A DNA stretch of 64,000 bases from Viola odorata (lineage: Eukaryota > Streptophyta > Magnoliopsida > Malpighiales > Violaceae): positions 2,556,001-2,620,000 of the forward strand of contig OY829540.1 in NCBI GenBank assembly GCA_963691705.1, in the 5' to 3' direction. The translations under genes and the position numbers were made by a program. Numbering within the stretch: position 1 is the first letter of the stretch; every line of letters starts with the position of its first letter. The notes under the pieces were generated by a model that ran no database searches, was not told the DNA's origin, and saw only the letters and a program-made list of their open reading frames with translations. Below are positions 44,830 through 58,209 of this stretch, piece after piece.

Positions 44830-45658
44830 TTATTTAGTTATGATTTTAATGTGTACCTTCATAGTACTTATATAGCTAATCGTCTTAATGGGCTAGATTT
44901 GTTGTCTTTCTTCTAATTCGAAAAAGGAAAGATTATTCTAATTGTATCAATTGAATTCTAACAAAAAAAAGACCTATTTCCTTTCAATTTAGTATAAAAT
45001 TGACATTAAAAACAAACAAAAAATTGTAATAGGAAATAATTATATCTCTATTAAATGTGACACATATTTTCGTTTAAAATAAACTAAAATAATTAACAAC
45101 CGATTGTAAATTTAAAATAAAAATAAAAATGATGTTTTGTATGATTTTTTTCTTATTTATTGTAAATTTAAATTACTTTTATATTTTCCTTTTATTTGGT
45201 GATTTTAGGTGTTTGATGTAATATAATGTTACATAGACGTGGCACATCAGAATATCAGATCATCATGCTATGTCATGTCAATACTGTTAACTAGTCAATT
45301 AGGGTTTGAAATTAGAAAGAAGATCAGAAATCATATATTCTGAAGTAGAAGTTCTAGAACTCAAATCTGCATTTTTTATTTAAGTTAGGGAAAATTTTGT
45401 TACTACAATATCAATTATTTGTTATATTTTTTTATTCTTCACTTCAAAAGTATATATTTTAACAACCAGCGAATTTTCTCCCAATTTTCACTTATTTTTT
45501 GTTTATTTTTTTTAATTTTTATTATAATAATGTGCCTTTATATTGTTTGCCTTATTGTTACTTCAAAGTATATGGTAGGTCCTATGAGATTGATACTAAA
45601 TATTAAGACCTAAAAATATTTAGAAATTTCATATAAATTTTAGATATATGTAAAAAAG

Positions 45659-45690
<32 letters not shown>

Positions 45691-46960
45691 AAAATGTATT
45701 TATTATGGACTTCATATAGGTGACACTATATTGGAATTTTTTCATATTTTCTACATATTATTTTATTGATTGGAGTAAATTTATAATAGAATAAATTTAA
45801 AATAATAAATATCATTAGAATATGACAATAAAAATAACTCAAATGTAGTTTAAGAACAATACAATAAGTGGTATGTAAGTACTTTTATAAAATAAATTTT
45901 TCATGTTATAGAAAAATGAGATTATCCGTTCTCTAATCGAAAAATCACTTTCTTCAATTTTGGGAAGAATGGAAGGTCAAGTAAATTTTGATTAGGGAGA
46001 GTCTAATTTTTTTTTATCAACCAAATACAATAAATCATAAAATCTCACATTCTCAAATTACGTTCTGTGAATTTTATCAACAAAACGCTCTCACTATTTT
46101 TATTAATAAAAATATAGTTTATTGTTAAGAAGAAATAAATAGGGGAACAAAAAGTAAAATGAAAAAGAAAAAAAGTTGGTATACTAATATAGTTTTTTTT
46201 CCACACGAAGTTGTAGTTAAATCGGTTCGATAATTGATGGTATTGTATTGGTAGTTAATAATATAATTAAATTTTTTTATAAAAAAAAAGTAAAATGGAA
46301 AATAAATGGTAGACAACTGGTAGGCGGTAGCTGTTGCTGGCAGTTGGCCCGCAACTACCATACCACTCTAGACAACTATTTTCGTTTCCCTCTCAAAATC
46401 AGAAGATTCAGAACCCAAAAGAAACAACCAATCCAATCGAACCAAACACAACCTCCACATCCAAATAGGCAAATACTACATTTCACCCTCTTCCTTCTCT
46501 GTTTTTTGCAAAACCAAAGTAACACAGAGGCAAAAAAGCAGAGCAAACAAACAATCAAACACTTGGTAGACATACACACATTACCTTATACTCCTCAAAA
46601 ACCAGACATGAAAAAACCACTTTGGAACCACAAACCACCCCACATCCATCTTTCTCTCCTTTATTCCCGGCTTCTTATCTTGAGTCTGACACATCCCTGC
46701 TGCGCAAATCTCGGTTTCAACAGAACATTCTTACACCCAAAAAGTGATAATATAGATATACTCTGTTTTTGTTCTCGTGTCCTCCTCTCTTTTTTCCCTT
46801 TCTCTTTTGTCTTCTCCTCCTCCCCTCTTTTTTTTTGGGGGAGAGGTTTCATTGGTTCATAATAATGCTGCTAATCATGGCAAGATCAAAACTTTAGGTA
46901 ATGCAGTAGTTGTATTATCGATTTCTGACCTGTTTTCCCAATCTAGGTCGGATTTCCTAG
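44830..46960. other. AT-rich intergenic DNA and kinase-gene leader
   Basis: I see no gene between 44830 and about 46370. An (ATT)n run is at 45660-45687. From about 46370 the sequence becomes C/T-rich as in plant 5' leaders, with a long pyrimidine stretch at 46780-46830. A possible leader intron (donor GTAATG at about 46896, acceptor ATCTAG at 46946) precedes the kinase start. Confidence 0.5.
45660..45687 (+). repeat. (ATT)n microsatellite
   Basis: About nine uninterrupted ATT units in AT-rich intergenic DNA. Confidence 0.9.
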
Positions 46961-47080
46961 ATGCGGGTTAATGGGCTGCGTCAACTCCAAGAAGGCGGCC
47001 TCCTCCGTAGTTACTACCCCTGTCTTCGACTACTCTGTTTCTCGGCAGCCACATTGTCAATTGTCGGCTATAGGCCATAG
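46961..47080 (+). other. Short upstream ORF overlapping the kinase start
   Basis: An ATG 10 bases before the kinase ATG, in another frame, opens 39 codons to a TAG at 47078-47080. Because it overlaps the main start it could lower kinase translation. Neither ATG has a strong context at -3, so leaky scanning is likely. Confidence 0.5.
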
Positions 47081-50000
47081 CTCGGTTGTTTCGTCCAAGA
47101 ATTCATCTGGGTTGTCGTTTGATTGTGAGAAGAGTGGTAGAAGGGATAAGAAAAATGGGAGCTTTAAGCTGAGGAAAGACAGGGGAAGTAGCAAGGATAG
47201 GAATGAGGTGGAGGATATTGGTAATGGTGAGGATCAAAGAGGCAATCACATTTTAAAAGACAAGAAGAAGATTAAGAATAGAGGGAATGGGTCTTTTAAT
47301 TTGGAAGTTGGAATCTCTTATAGGAATGTTGGGGCTGAGTTGATTGCTGCAGGATGGCCTTCTTGGCTTAGTGCTGCAGCTGGTGAATCCATTCATGGTT
47401 GGGTGCCTTTACGGGCCGATGCCTATGATAAATTAGACAAGGTACATTTATAAATTTCAAGTCCTTTATTTGTTTTTCAGCTTGCTCGTTTCATTTAAAA
47501 AGGTTTGTTATTGAATTTGTCTCTGAAATTCTTAGGAAATGAATGTGTAAATGGAGATTGTCATATTTTTGTATGCATAATTGCATGGTACGGATGTCTG
47601 CCAAATTTATCATTTTGTGGACACGTGAAAGTTCAGGGTAAAAAGATTGGGATATAATTCTAATTTATTATTTTTTGCTTTGGAAGAATAATTCCTAGTA
47701 CAAAGGATGCATTTTGTTTTTTGGCTAGTTTTTCACTGGTTTAAATGCAATTTGGTGCTCTTTATCACCTTGTTTTTGTTGTCTTCTTTTCTCAATTACA
47801 TGTTCGAGAATGAATTCTTTGGTAATTTTGTGGTTGGTAACTGAACAATGTCTGAGGAGTTATTTTCAACCCATGCTGGATTTAGATTGGACAAGGCACG
47901 TACAGCAGTGTCTTCCAAGCGCGTGAAGTGAAAACTGGGAGGATGGTTGCCCTGAAGAAGGTCCGGTTTGACAATTTTCAACCAGAAAGCATTAGATTTA
48001 TGGCACGGGAAATAACGATCCTTCGCAGCCTTGACCACCCAAATATTATAAAGCTGGATGGTATAATTACTTCACGGTTATCCTGTAGCGTATACCTTGT
48101 GTTTGAATACGTGGAGCATGATCTTGCTGGACTGGTGTCTTCTCCAGACGTCACGTTCACAGAAGGACAGGTTGGTTAGCTATTGATTCTCTTGTAGATT
48201 GTGGTTATTCTTCAGTGCATCATTTGCACTGAGCCAAAGTGAAAGGAAATATGTCAATCTGTGAAATCGTTTATCTCCATTTGTTTCTTCTCCTTTCATT
48301 ACTTGGAAAATTTACAAGGTTATATTCACTTCTTTGCAGGTCAAGTGTTATATGAAACAACTGTTAGGTGGACTTCAGCACTGCCATTTACGAGGTATAA
48401 TGCATCAGGACATTAAAGCATCCAACATTTTGGTAAGCAATGATGGTATTCTTAAGATAGGTGATTTTGGATTGGCAAATACACTTGACAACAGGCAGCA
48501 GCAACTAACGAGTCGTGTAGTGACTTTGTGGTATCGTCCTCCTGAACTCTTAATGGGTTCAACAAGTTACGGTGTGTCAGTGGATCTGTGGAGTGTGGGT
48601 TGTGTGTTCGCAGAACTTCAGCTTGGGAAGCCTATCCTTAAAGGAAGGACTGAGGTAATCATGTTATCCTATTGCACTATCTGCTCATTAGAGAAGGCAA
48701 TTTTTTTTTTGTAAAGGTTGCGATACAGATGCATAAAATTTAATGACTATGTAATGGAAAGATGTTTGGACTGTGAATTCTCCTCTCTTGTTTAGTTGCT
48801 ATCTCAAAGTTCAAAAACCTTCAATTTAGACTTATCCTTCAATTTGCAGGTCGAACAATTACACAAAATCTTCAAGCTTTGTGGTTCTCCTCCTGAATAT
48901 TACTGGAGACACTCTAAGCTCGCCAATGCCACCATGTTTAGGCCCCAGCATCCTTATGAAAGTTCTCTTCGAGAAAGGTGTCATAATTTTTCAGAACCTG
49001 CTCTGGAGCTGCTAGAAACTTTTCTTTCTGTAGAACCAGAAAGGCGTGGGACAGCCTCCTCTGCCCTTATGTCTCAGGTACACCCTCAGGAAAGAATGAC
49101 TTACTATGGCGTCTTTAGTTTCAACCTGAAACTATTTTACATTCTAAGGATTTGAGCTTATGCGACTTCATGAGATCTTTCTTGTCTGTACTTTTAAAAC
49201 GATGCCTTATTTTCCATATTCTTAAGATGTATACAATCAGGAAACTTCTTGATTGAATCATTGTTTTACTCTTGATCATTCCAAGAGACCTAGGTCCAAA
49301 TGCTTTTTACAGTGGCGATGTGGGTAAGCAGGGAGGGATGGCCGTGCTAGGAAGTAGCCAAGATCTCTTGTGGCACTCATTCAATAAAAACTAAACATTT
49401 TCTTTCCTCTCTTTTTAATTTGCTTCCCTTTATCTTTGTTTCCAGTACTTTAGCACAGCACCATATGGATGCGACCCATTAAAGTTGCCAAAGTATCCAC
49501 CTAGTAAAGAAATGGATGCCAAATGTCGTGAGGAAGCACGGAGGTAAACTTTCATGCAACCCTCTTAGGCCTCTCAGTCTTTACATCTGAATTGCTTCAT
49601 TGCGGAGTTAAATTTACATGTTTCTTTGATTTGGTTAGAATGTCTTACATAAGCCTAAGTAGTACCTGTCGAGTTCTGCAAGTCAATTGGTTCTCTGCAG
49701 TGTACTAAGTACTGATTTGTACCTCCAGGAAGAAGACAGGTGGTAGATTGCGAGATTCGTTAGCATCAAGAAAACCGAGGAGAATACATAAAACATTTCA
49801 TGACCGCAATAGTTTCGGTAATTTTGCATTGAAAGAGGTCTCTTCTCAGCCTCACTTTCATAATCTTTCAACCTCCAGCAATGACATGGAGCTAGTTTGC
49901 AATGGTTTCTTATTTTTATCTGTGCAGGAAGCAAAAAACTATACACAAAATGCTCGCAACGCTAATGATACTAGTGAACATACAAACAAGAGAAGAGAAG

Positions 50001-50622
50001 CTAAGCATCACGAGCGGACCCCTGTATTTGATACGATCTCTGTAGTTTCCCAGGGGCAGAAAGGAGACTATAGTTTCTCAGGTCCAGCACCTGTTAAAGG
50101 ATCTAGTGGCTTTGCATGGTCAAAAGCACAGAAAGAGGATAACTTCTCGGCAGTATCTTACGATCCATCAATCTCATCAAGCCAATTCAGCGCATTAGAT
50201 TTATCAAGATTCAACTTTGCTAACGGTTTCTTTGAGTTAAAGAACGAAGAGAATGACAGAATCAAGTCTCATGATGCTACCGCCAAGAATGTGCAGCAGG
50301 AGCAACATAACCCTCGTGACCCTTCACATTCTTTCAATTTGTCTGAAGGATGCCATTCTCATGACTCAGTGGCTGCAAGTTTTCTAACAAGAAATCAGGT
50401 AAAGAGCTACCATCACTTAAATTTACGAAATACTCTCCTTTTAACAATTCTATCCTCATTTGATCCGTTTCCCCTTCTCAGAATTTTGGCAATGTTGCGG
50501 AGAAGGTTGAATATTCGGGAAATTTGTTATCAGAATCCAATACAATCGATGCCCACTTGCAAAGGAATGAAAGTCAGATATGCCGAACATCTCATAGATC
50601 AAAGGTTGATAGAGGTAAATGA
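46971..50622 (+). CDS. CDK-like Ser/Thr protein kinase, N-myristoylated family (At1g54610-like)
   Basis: Seven exons: 46971-47441, 47886-48170, 48340-48654, 48850-49077, 49446-49543, 49729-50398, 50482-50622 (2208 nt, 735 residues). All junctions are GT-AG and in phase. The protein starts MGCVNSK, an N-myristoylation/palmitoylation signal for membranes. A basic low-complexity region follows to residue ~130, then the kinase domain (from ~155). Seen there are the glycine loop GQGTYSSV, VALKK with the ATP lysine, the CDK-like helix 'SIRFMAREI', the catalytic loop H-Q-D-I-K-A-S-N, D-F-G, and 'TLWYRPPELL'. The catalytic loop Arg is replaced by Gln (CAG, about 48408). The Ser/Asn-rich tail is family-typical. 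A 90-bp segment, 49838-49927, has intron ends and could be removed in frame (705 residues). Plant members are poorly known; substrate unknown. Confidence 0.9.
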
Positions 50623-51322
50623 TACATTAGATACATTAGATTTCGAGTTTTAGAAGCTAGTCAATCAGAGTAACAAAAAGAACCATTTTTACAAAAGGTC
50701 TCCCCCGTCTTTTTGGTAAAAGAAACCGCGGCGAAAATGAATAGTGTGCAGTCTGTATCTTCCTAGGGGTTAAGGGTGTGAGGAAATGACAGATATTGGT
50801 TTTGTCTTGCTTAAATGTGGTGCAAGGATCCTGTTTTGGAACCCTATAGAGACTTCAAGTAGGCTGTACTTCTGCAGATTTTTCTTGCTAACTTTTGAGA
50901 GATCATAGTTGGCACTTGGTGCAGAAAACATATGTCTTGCTCACTCTGTATGATTAATTAAAATATATATTTTTATTTTGAATTAATACAGATTGTGCGC
51001 TTAAAGCAATTACTGAAGTAGGTGAATAGTTTTCTTGGTGTATCTAGTCATTGCACTCTATTTCCTCAAATTTTGACATTTTTTTCATTTTTTTCATTTC
51101 CCCCCCCCCCCTCCTTTTATTTTTACCTTTTCTAGTGCTGCATTGGTCACCATAGTATTGTAAATAAAAAACATTTTCATGATTGTTTTGTGCAATATAT
51201 ATTACTAGAGTGATAAATGATAATGCATGGAGATAAATATAGAAAAGTAGCTCCAGTTTTCGGTAAGTTACACCAAAACATATGTTTGATTATAAAGCTC
51301 CAAAGGAGTGGAGAATCAAGAA
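50623..51322. other. 3' flank of the kinase gene, intergenic
   Basis: Probably the 3' untranslated region, then AT-rich DNA with a run of C at about 51101-51112. No other gene is seen. Confidence 0.5.
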
Positions 51323-51409
51323 CCGACCTTAGCTCAGTTGGTAGAGCGGAGGACTGTAGTTGTATCAACAGTTATCCTTAGGTCACTGGTTCGAATCCGG
51401 TAGGTCGGA
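51323..51409 (+). tRNA. tRNA-Tyr(GTA) with a 14-nt intron
   Basis: The acceptor stem CCGACCT (51323-51329) pairs with AGGTCGG (51402-51408), with discriminator A at 51409. The D arm is 'TTAGCTCAGTTGGTAGAGC', the anticodon GTA is at 51356-51358, and the intron lies at 51360-51373, one base after the anticodon. The T arm contains GGTTCGAATCC. Box A and B sequences are intact, and a T-run for RNA polymerase III termination starts at 51412. Nuclear plant tRNA-Tyr genes carry such introns. Confidence 0.95.
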
Positions 51410-52365
51410 CTATTTTTTTTCTTACCAAAAACAATTATTTATTTTGAATAAAGGGTAAAATTCATCCCTCGATTTGTTAGCACAAGTCAGAATAAACCAC
51501 TATATTTGTAGTTGAGCCAAATAAGTCATTATATTTATTCACTTAATTTTTCATCAGTTGCAAAACAATGTATTACTATTTTTGGTAATAATGATCTATA
51601 TTAATCGAGTAGGTAAATATAATAGCTTATTTAGCAAATATCATGACTTATCTTGACTTGACTTGTGCTACAAATGCGAAAGTGAATTTTACCATTTTTT
51701 AAATATTTTAAATCCCAAATGTCCTCTAATATAATAAAAATTATCTCAAGCATAATGTTATAATTCAACCGCTTGTGTATTACGTTTATAATTCGACCGC
51801 TTAATCTTCAATGGTAGTGTTTTCAAAACCCAAAGGAAATCTTTTAATTTTTTAATCACATTTTATTAAGAGTTTCGTAAATTTAAAGATATATGTGACT
51901 CAAATTTTTTTTTTAAAATTAAATAAAAGAAGTGTTTTTTGGAGTTAAATTGACTGGACTTCAGGCCTTCAGCATAAGCTCACATTTCTGTTTCTGTAAA
52001 AATCATGCATATTTAATTGGGAAAAAAGAAGAAAAAACTACTAAACTACTTAAAAATAAATAGATTGTGTTGTCCTTTTTATTCAAAAGGAAATGAGTAT
52101 CATATTAGTATTATTTGGGAAACAAGGGGGGATTTTCATCAAACTGCAAAAGTATGGTCTTCTACAGGGATTTCTTTCATACTCTCAAACTGCAAAAGTA
52201 CGGTCTCCGATCCTGAAGGGCAAAGAGGATACCGAGAGAAACCGAGAAAAAAACTGCAACAGTATTGGTACTCCTTCCTATAATCTCGCTACCTTACTTT
52301 TTCCTTTTTCCTTTTTTTGTTAGTGTCCCACATTGTACTCTGCATCTCAACACCACCACCTATCT
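51410..52365. other. Intergenic DNA
   Basis: AT-rich, with no gene recognised. The right part (from about 52100) is probably the 3' untranslated region of the minus-strand EDR2-C gene. A short direct repeat 'CAAACTGCAAAAGTA' occurs at about 52139 and 52187. Confidence 0.5.
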
Positions 52366-55300
52366 TCAATCACCATCATCAACAAGGCTTACCAGTGTGG
52401 GTATTTGTCCTCGGTCGACAAAGTCGATCTTGTTCAGTCTCATGCAGCATAGCACTTGCTCAGGAAGCTCATCTGATTTTTGTGCCTGTTATAAATAATA
52501 AATTATCAATTCACTAATTCGCATACGAAAGATTGTTTAACACTTGAAAATCCCATCAAGGTACCAAAAATCTAAAGATAAATGGATGCAAACGTGATGA
52601 TGCCATATGTTGTGGTGTCTTGCGAACGAGGAGCGAGTTTTAACAGAATCCATATCAACTTGTTAAAAGCTTTCCACAATGCAAAATGTAATACTACTAC
52701 CTACACCAATGAGAAGATGTCATATATTACCTGGATGGTTAAACCCAGCTCAAGTATTCCATTTTTTAAACGATCTCTAAACAAGTCAAGCCCTTTCCTT
52801 GCAACGTAACTGAAGCGATGAATGTCTAGATCAACCTCAAAGTAATTAGACCCCTGCGAAAAACGTAGCTGGGAAAGTGAGACACAAATGACCCCCATTG
52901 CATTATTACATGCTCATTTCAGCATAGAAATGAACGAGTTGGAAAGACCATGGAGGGACATTTCAACCGGTCAACACTCTTTTTTCTGTTGTTGTCAAAG
53001 ATAGAGTAAACCAGTCAAAACTCAACATACATATTACGAATATGAGCATATGCATAAATGTTACGTGATCTACGTGCACATCAAAAGCAGGGTGTGAGAA
53101 ACAAGAGAGAAGGTAGAGAAATTAGGGTAAGAAATCATAAGAAACAAGAAATCATCTAACAATGCAGGAAATAACTCAAGGCTTTATCCTCGCGGAGTAT
53201 GATTATATCCAAAGGCAGATATAACAAGAAGATTATGCTCACCTTAAAAAAGTTATGTTGTGGACGAGAGAGGACTGGCTTGTCATTATAAGCCTTCACA
53301 AGCCTTCTTTCAGCAGAACTCAAATTCAGGTCCTCAGGATTAACCAACCGAGTCATAGTCTTTAGCCTTTCTCTGAAAGGAACAATAGAATCCATCGCAA
53401 ACCCTCTGATCTTTTCCATCTCATCATCAACTAATTTCTGTGGCATCATTAACAATTCAGCAAAAATATCAAACATAATATACCATCATAAATATTCAAT
53501 TTCAATAGTTTACTGCACATCATGAACATTAGGATGAATTTTGAAAGTTATATTCTTTGGTCTATCTCCAAAGGCTTCTTGAAAGGCAAAATTTAGAGAT
53601 GAGAAATGAAAGCCATGATTGTTTGCAACATAGAGAACCAACAAATGCGGAAAAACCGGCTGTGCTTTTTCCAATCCCGCTCAATCGACTCCCCTAATTC
53701 TCAAGTATTAATTTGTATTGCTCAGGAAATAAAAATCTCATCCTTCGTAAGACACTAGCAACTGACCAATACTTTATATAACAGCAACATCAAAACTCAT
53801 CTACCAAGAAAGAAGGGCAGCATGTTTCCTTAGAAGATGGATGGGGCCCACTATATACATATTGCTGGAGACTGGAGTAAACAGGAAACAACAATTTTAA
53901 GGGAAGTTACCTTGATACTATCTTGAAATTGGGAAGAAATTTTCTCCAAGTTTTCAGAAAGCTTAAAATACAGCACAAGACTCATTCCTTCACCATCACT
54001 TTCCCCACCGAACATCGCAGCAGGATAGGTAGGCAACTATCATAAGGCACACAAGAGAGTATGACGTGATGGGAAGAGACAAAGTGATCAGACACAGATA
54101 TCTAAGTATCTCAGCAACAGACAAATTAAATCAAAAGTTGATATCTTATACCTGAATATTCACAATTAGAAGAGGAGGGAGTTTCCCCTCTGCTTTTAAA
54201 TTGGGAAGGTCAAGGTGCTGTGCTATGTGATTTATCTTTCTTGGGGAGAGAAATAAGTCCACACCAAATGGAGCATATGGGCAATGATTTGAAGCAGAGC
54301 ATTTGCTTTTATTTCTGCATCATCGATAAATTATACAATTAGAATCTTTTTACTAACAATGATCAACAAACAGATAGTTTCTGCAACTGCCTAAGCATCC
54401 AGTAAACTTAAAAGCATACTTGAAATAGGTCTTGCTCCGCAATTTGAAATTTGATGGCGGAACCTCAGACCAACTTCCTGCAGATGTTCTCTCTCCCATG
54501 CTACGAGGTACAGAATGTCCTACTGTGGGATGATACAAGAATTGCTTTGATAGACCTACAAGTAAATCAAACAATTGACATTTTACATTATGGAACCAAA
54601 CGCATATAAGAACATATGAAGCAAAGATCATTATTAACTTACTTATTTTCAGTGGAAGTAAAGTATACTGTTAAATTTGAGGTTCAATGCTGTATTCAAG
54701 GAAGGTGTGGAGGAAGAAATTTCTTCCATCTTAAATATTTCGCAAGCAAAGTTGCATGAAATGAAATGATGTACCAAGGAAATGTAGTGCCATAGAAATT
54801 TTATTTCACTCCACACGAAAGGTAGAACTTGAATACTCACCGGGTTCATTGGTTTCTTCTCCATCACAAGATTTCCTCTTAAATGAAAGCCTGAAAACTG
54901 ATAGTTTCTGTTCTTGAGCTGATTCGGTAAAAATTCTCTCGTTGAAGCTTACATAAGGAACTAGACGAGCTAAACAAGACTTAATGGCATTCTCCTGAGA
55001 ATTACACCTATCCTCTTTTAGACCTTTAAAGCTTCCATAAGAATTATCTAAAACTTTCTTCCTCCTGCTCTCATCCACGTTCCCAAAGTGTGAAAGTCCA
55101 AAAGAAGCAGAAATTCCTTTTGATTCCTTGTCTTCATCTTTGTTTGTCTTTTGGCCATCTATTTTCATATAACTTTGGTATTCTTCATATTTACACTTCC
55201 CACTGATAAAACGTGAAGAACTTCCATACTGAAGAACTTGCCCACGTGACATATTCCCAATTGCAGCACTCACTGAGGAAAAACGCTCTGCAATGATAAT

Positions 55301-56872
55301 ACAAATTTCATGAGGGAAAACTCATACGTAATATAACCACTTCAATGATAACAAGTTAACATTAAAAAAGTAGCAGTTACACAACAGCAGAAACAACATA
55401 ACAAGCTTCTATGAGCACTGAGGACAGGAGCCGACTAATAAGAGGTCTCAACATAGCATCTTTGACAAAAACTTCTTACCTGGATGATTCAATACCTTAG
55501 TCCAATTGTCCCTCACATTTTTAAATAGATGAACAAAGCTGATGGTTAAAGATCAGTACAAATAGTTGCCCATTAGCTCAGTGTATATTCTGAGGTTAAA
55601 CTAAGGGAATGCCAAGGGCAATTGTTAGCGACATCATACCTCACCATGTTAGTAATACAACATCCTTATTTTTCTTGACTGAAGTAGGTTTTATGAATTT
55701 AGGAATGGGTAAGACTAAAGCTGTCTACCTCCAAGAGCACTACAGAAATCATCAGACTCTGAGTCCAGAATACTGAATTAATCAAACCAAGTTTCCTCTT
55801 GGAAAACTCCTGCAAGACAAACTTTTGAGATCAATACTCAAGTTCTTAAACAGCACAGTATGTCTATATTATATAAATGTGATAGTTAAATCCATTTACC
55901 ATAGAGATTAGTTAGAACATCATTACTAAGCGCAAGTGCGCAACTCTGTGATCTATTAATGACCAATATATTAATTTCAGATAAAACAAAGAGTTGCAAT
56001 ACAAATTTTGTGGTATGTATTTTCCCCAATATACTACATGCAGTACATATCCAATGCAGTTAAGATTTGATTCTTTTCCGGTCTAATCATGTCAAAGCCT
56101 AACCAATGAGTCCTAAAAAAAGTTTCATGTGTTAGAGGCATGGACAAACAAAATACATTGACAATGTTTCACTTTCCAGCAGCTGCCCATAGCCAGCAAA
56201 ATTAAATCAAGCAGGGTGCAGATAGATAGAGGAGAGGGACGGAGGGGTGCTAAATGTGGGTTAAGCTGCCCATCTGCAGATCAAATATATCATAATTGCT
56301 TTGAAAGAAAGCTTGCAGGATACCGACAACTTTGGCATTGCTCAACCAAATGGTTTCTCATACATTCATAGTTTTAGGCATATTTGGCTAAAAAAAATAG
56401 AACCATCTCCACCACATTTCTTATAAGAGCATAATGTGAGATATAGGGATGTTCTAGCGAGTGGTTGAACTAGTTTGATGAGGCCATGAGAACTTTTGAC
56501 CTTTTAGTCATAATTAAAACCCAATCCTACCTATCCCTCATCTCAAAGCACTTGATTTGCACTTTATACATTAGACACAGGGGCACACATACCATTAGTG
56601 CCTGCTTTACTGCAGTGCCATTGCAACTGGGTGAGATGGAATGTAGAGTTTGAGAAACTAGATGTTCTGCAAGTGGTGGCTTCACCATTGTCAAGATCCA
56701 TTTGGACAAATTCGCTCATAGAAAAATCTGTCAAACATCCTGCATCAGTATTCATTTCCTTATTTCCATCATGCACGGTACTAAATATCTTCAGATGGCC
56801 TTTGCCAACTCGCCGATGAATCCTTTTACTTGTTTTAGCTTTTCTATAAGGAGTTGATACACAGCCTCCCAT
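52366..56872 (-). CDS. EDR2 C-terminal-domain (DUF1336) protein with a nonsense codon in exon 2
   Basis: Nine minus-strand exons, each with GT-AG borders and matching phase: 56872-56593, 55809-55729, 55287-54841, 54555-54420, 54314-54152, 54036-53911, 53437-53243, 52853-52731, 52485-52366 (557 codons). The start MGGCVSTP is an N-myristoylation-type signal. '[15 protein letters not shown]' and '[11 protein letters not shown]' match the N-terminal region of this plant family. The EDR2_C domain begins at '[14 protein letters not shown]' in exon 4 and runs through '[15 protein letters not shown]', 'LPTYPAAMF', 'GMSLVLYFK', 'RPQHNFFK', '[14 protein letters not shown]' and '[15 protein letters not shown]' to 'GQIPTLV' in the last exon. 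Codon 104 (TAA, 55780-55778) replaces the Ser expected after 'EETWFD'. Exon 2 is 81 nt, so skipping it keeps the frame. Related EDR2 proteins dampen defence and senescence; this role is not shown here. Confidence 0.85.
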
Positions 56873-56894
56873 AAAGCAGCTTAACTATGCAATC

Positions 56895-57418
56895 CTGTCA
56901 ACAACGGATATCATCTTCAAATAAGATGCCAACTCACTAGGAAACTGCAGGGTGGGACGTCAAATATTGGCTATAATAGTATTTATTGACTAGTTAAAAG
57001 CTTAGCTCTTGTTCCTTAGTATCTGCCCTTGTTAGAAGAAGGATGAATCAAAAGACACACGACAAAAGGACTTCTAACGGGCAATTCAACAACAACCTTC
57101 TCAAAATTTGCATCTTGAACTCCACAAATACAGAAGTTCTAATTGTGCCTCTGAGTTCCCAAACCACAAAGATCATGATAAGAAAACCAGCATGTTTCTC
57201 ATACGAGAAATACAATACACGAAACCCAGGAACTAGCAACCAAGAGGAAGATTAAAAAAAACAAGCATAACTAAGTTACTAACCCTGTCCAGGATCTCTA
57301 AAGGCAAACATCATTTGTTTTAAGAAATAGAAACAATGCACCTAGATTAGCATTATGATATGCAACAATAGCAATATACTAATATCAAATGTTTTTTGCA
57401 TGCATTAAAAAACCATAC
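56895..57418 (-). other. Probable intron in the 5' leader of the EDR2-C gene
   Basis: On the minus strand a donor (CATAG|GTATGG, at about 57418) and an acceptor (GTTGACAG, ending 56895) lie upstream of the ATG at 56872. Leader sequence probably extends to about 58150. Small frames there (for example 58200-57949) are not convincing genes. Confidence 0.45.
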
Positions 57419-58209
57419 CTATGCGCTGGAAAGTAATAGAAAGAGAAAGGGGAGATCCTCTGTTCACTTTCTCGGGAGCAACTGCTCTCCTACAGTTTTC
57501 CAAAAGAAAAGAAATGAAAATGGGAAACCGTAAAAGGAACAACAAAAACGTCAAAAGAAACAAGTAGAACGTAACACAAAATGAGAAAATAAAAATAAAA
57601 AATCAGGGAATAGAACCAAGAAAACAAAAAAAAGATACCAGCTTTTGTTGATTACATATCAATAACTCAACAGTAAGCAAAACCCATATTGAGAAATACA
57701 TAATGGAGCTAACATGAACAAAAGCGCATAAAAAATTGAATACTGGCCTGAAGAAAATGAACAGAAAGGCTAGGATCCCCCTCCCTTAGCAAAGAGAAGC
57801 TCTTTCTTAGCTTTTGGGTGTGCAAAAATGTGTAATAAGGTTCAGAAAATTGCATGTGGATGAGGTTGGGTCCGAGAATGTGGGATCCGGAATGGCTAAA
57901 GAGAACGCACCTGCCTTGATTGATGGGTGTTTATAGGTTTTTTCCAATTTACTTCCTCTTTTTTTTAGAAGGTGGGTTTTGAATTTCAAGCAATTTAATA
58001 AGATGGGTAGATAATAGTAATAGGAATTGGAAAGCTGCTGTTGCTGTTCCTGCTCCATCTTCCTCTTCTTTGGTCGTCTCCGTTTCCTTCAGTTCAGCTC
58101 TCTCTCTCACCTGTTTCATAAATTTCGCTGGACAGAGAAGAGATTTGTTTCCACTTTCCAGTTTGACAGTTGCCACGGTGTATATATCTAACGATGCCAC
58201 ATCAGCTTG

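Noticed and set aside
57807..58200. Two overlapping 83-codon minus-strand frames upstream of the EDR2-C gene
   Set aside because: They lie in the probable leader, overlap each other in different frames, and have no domain.
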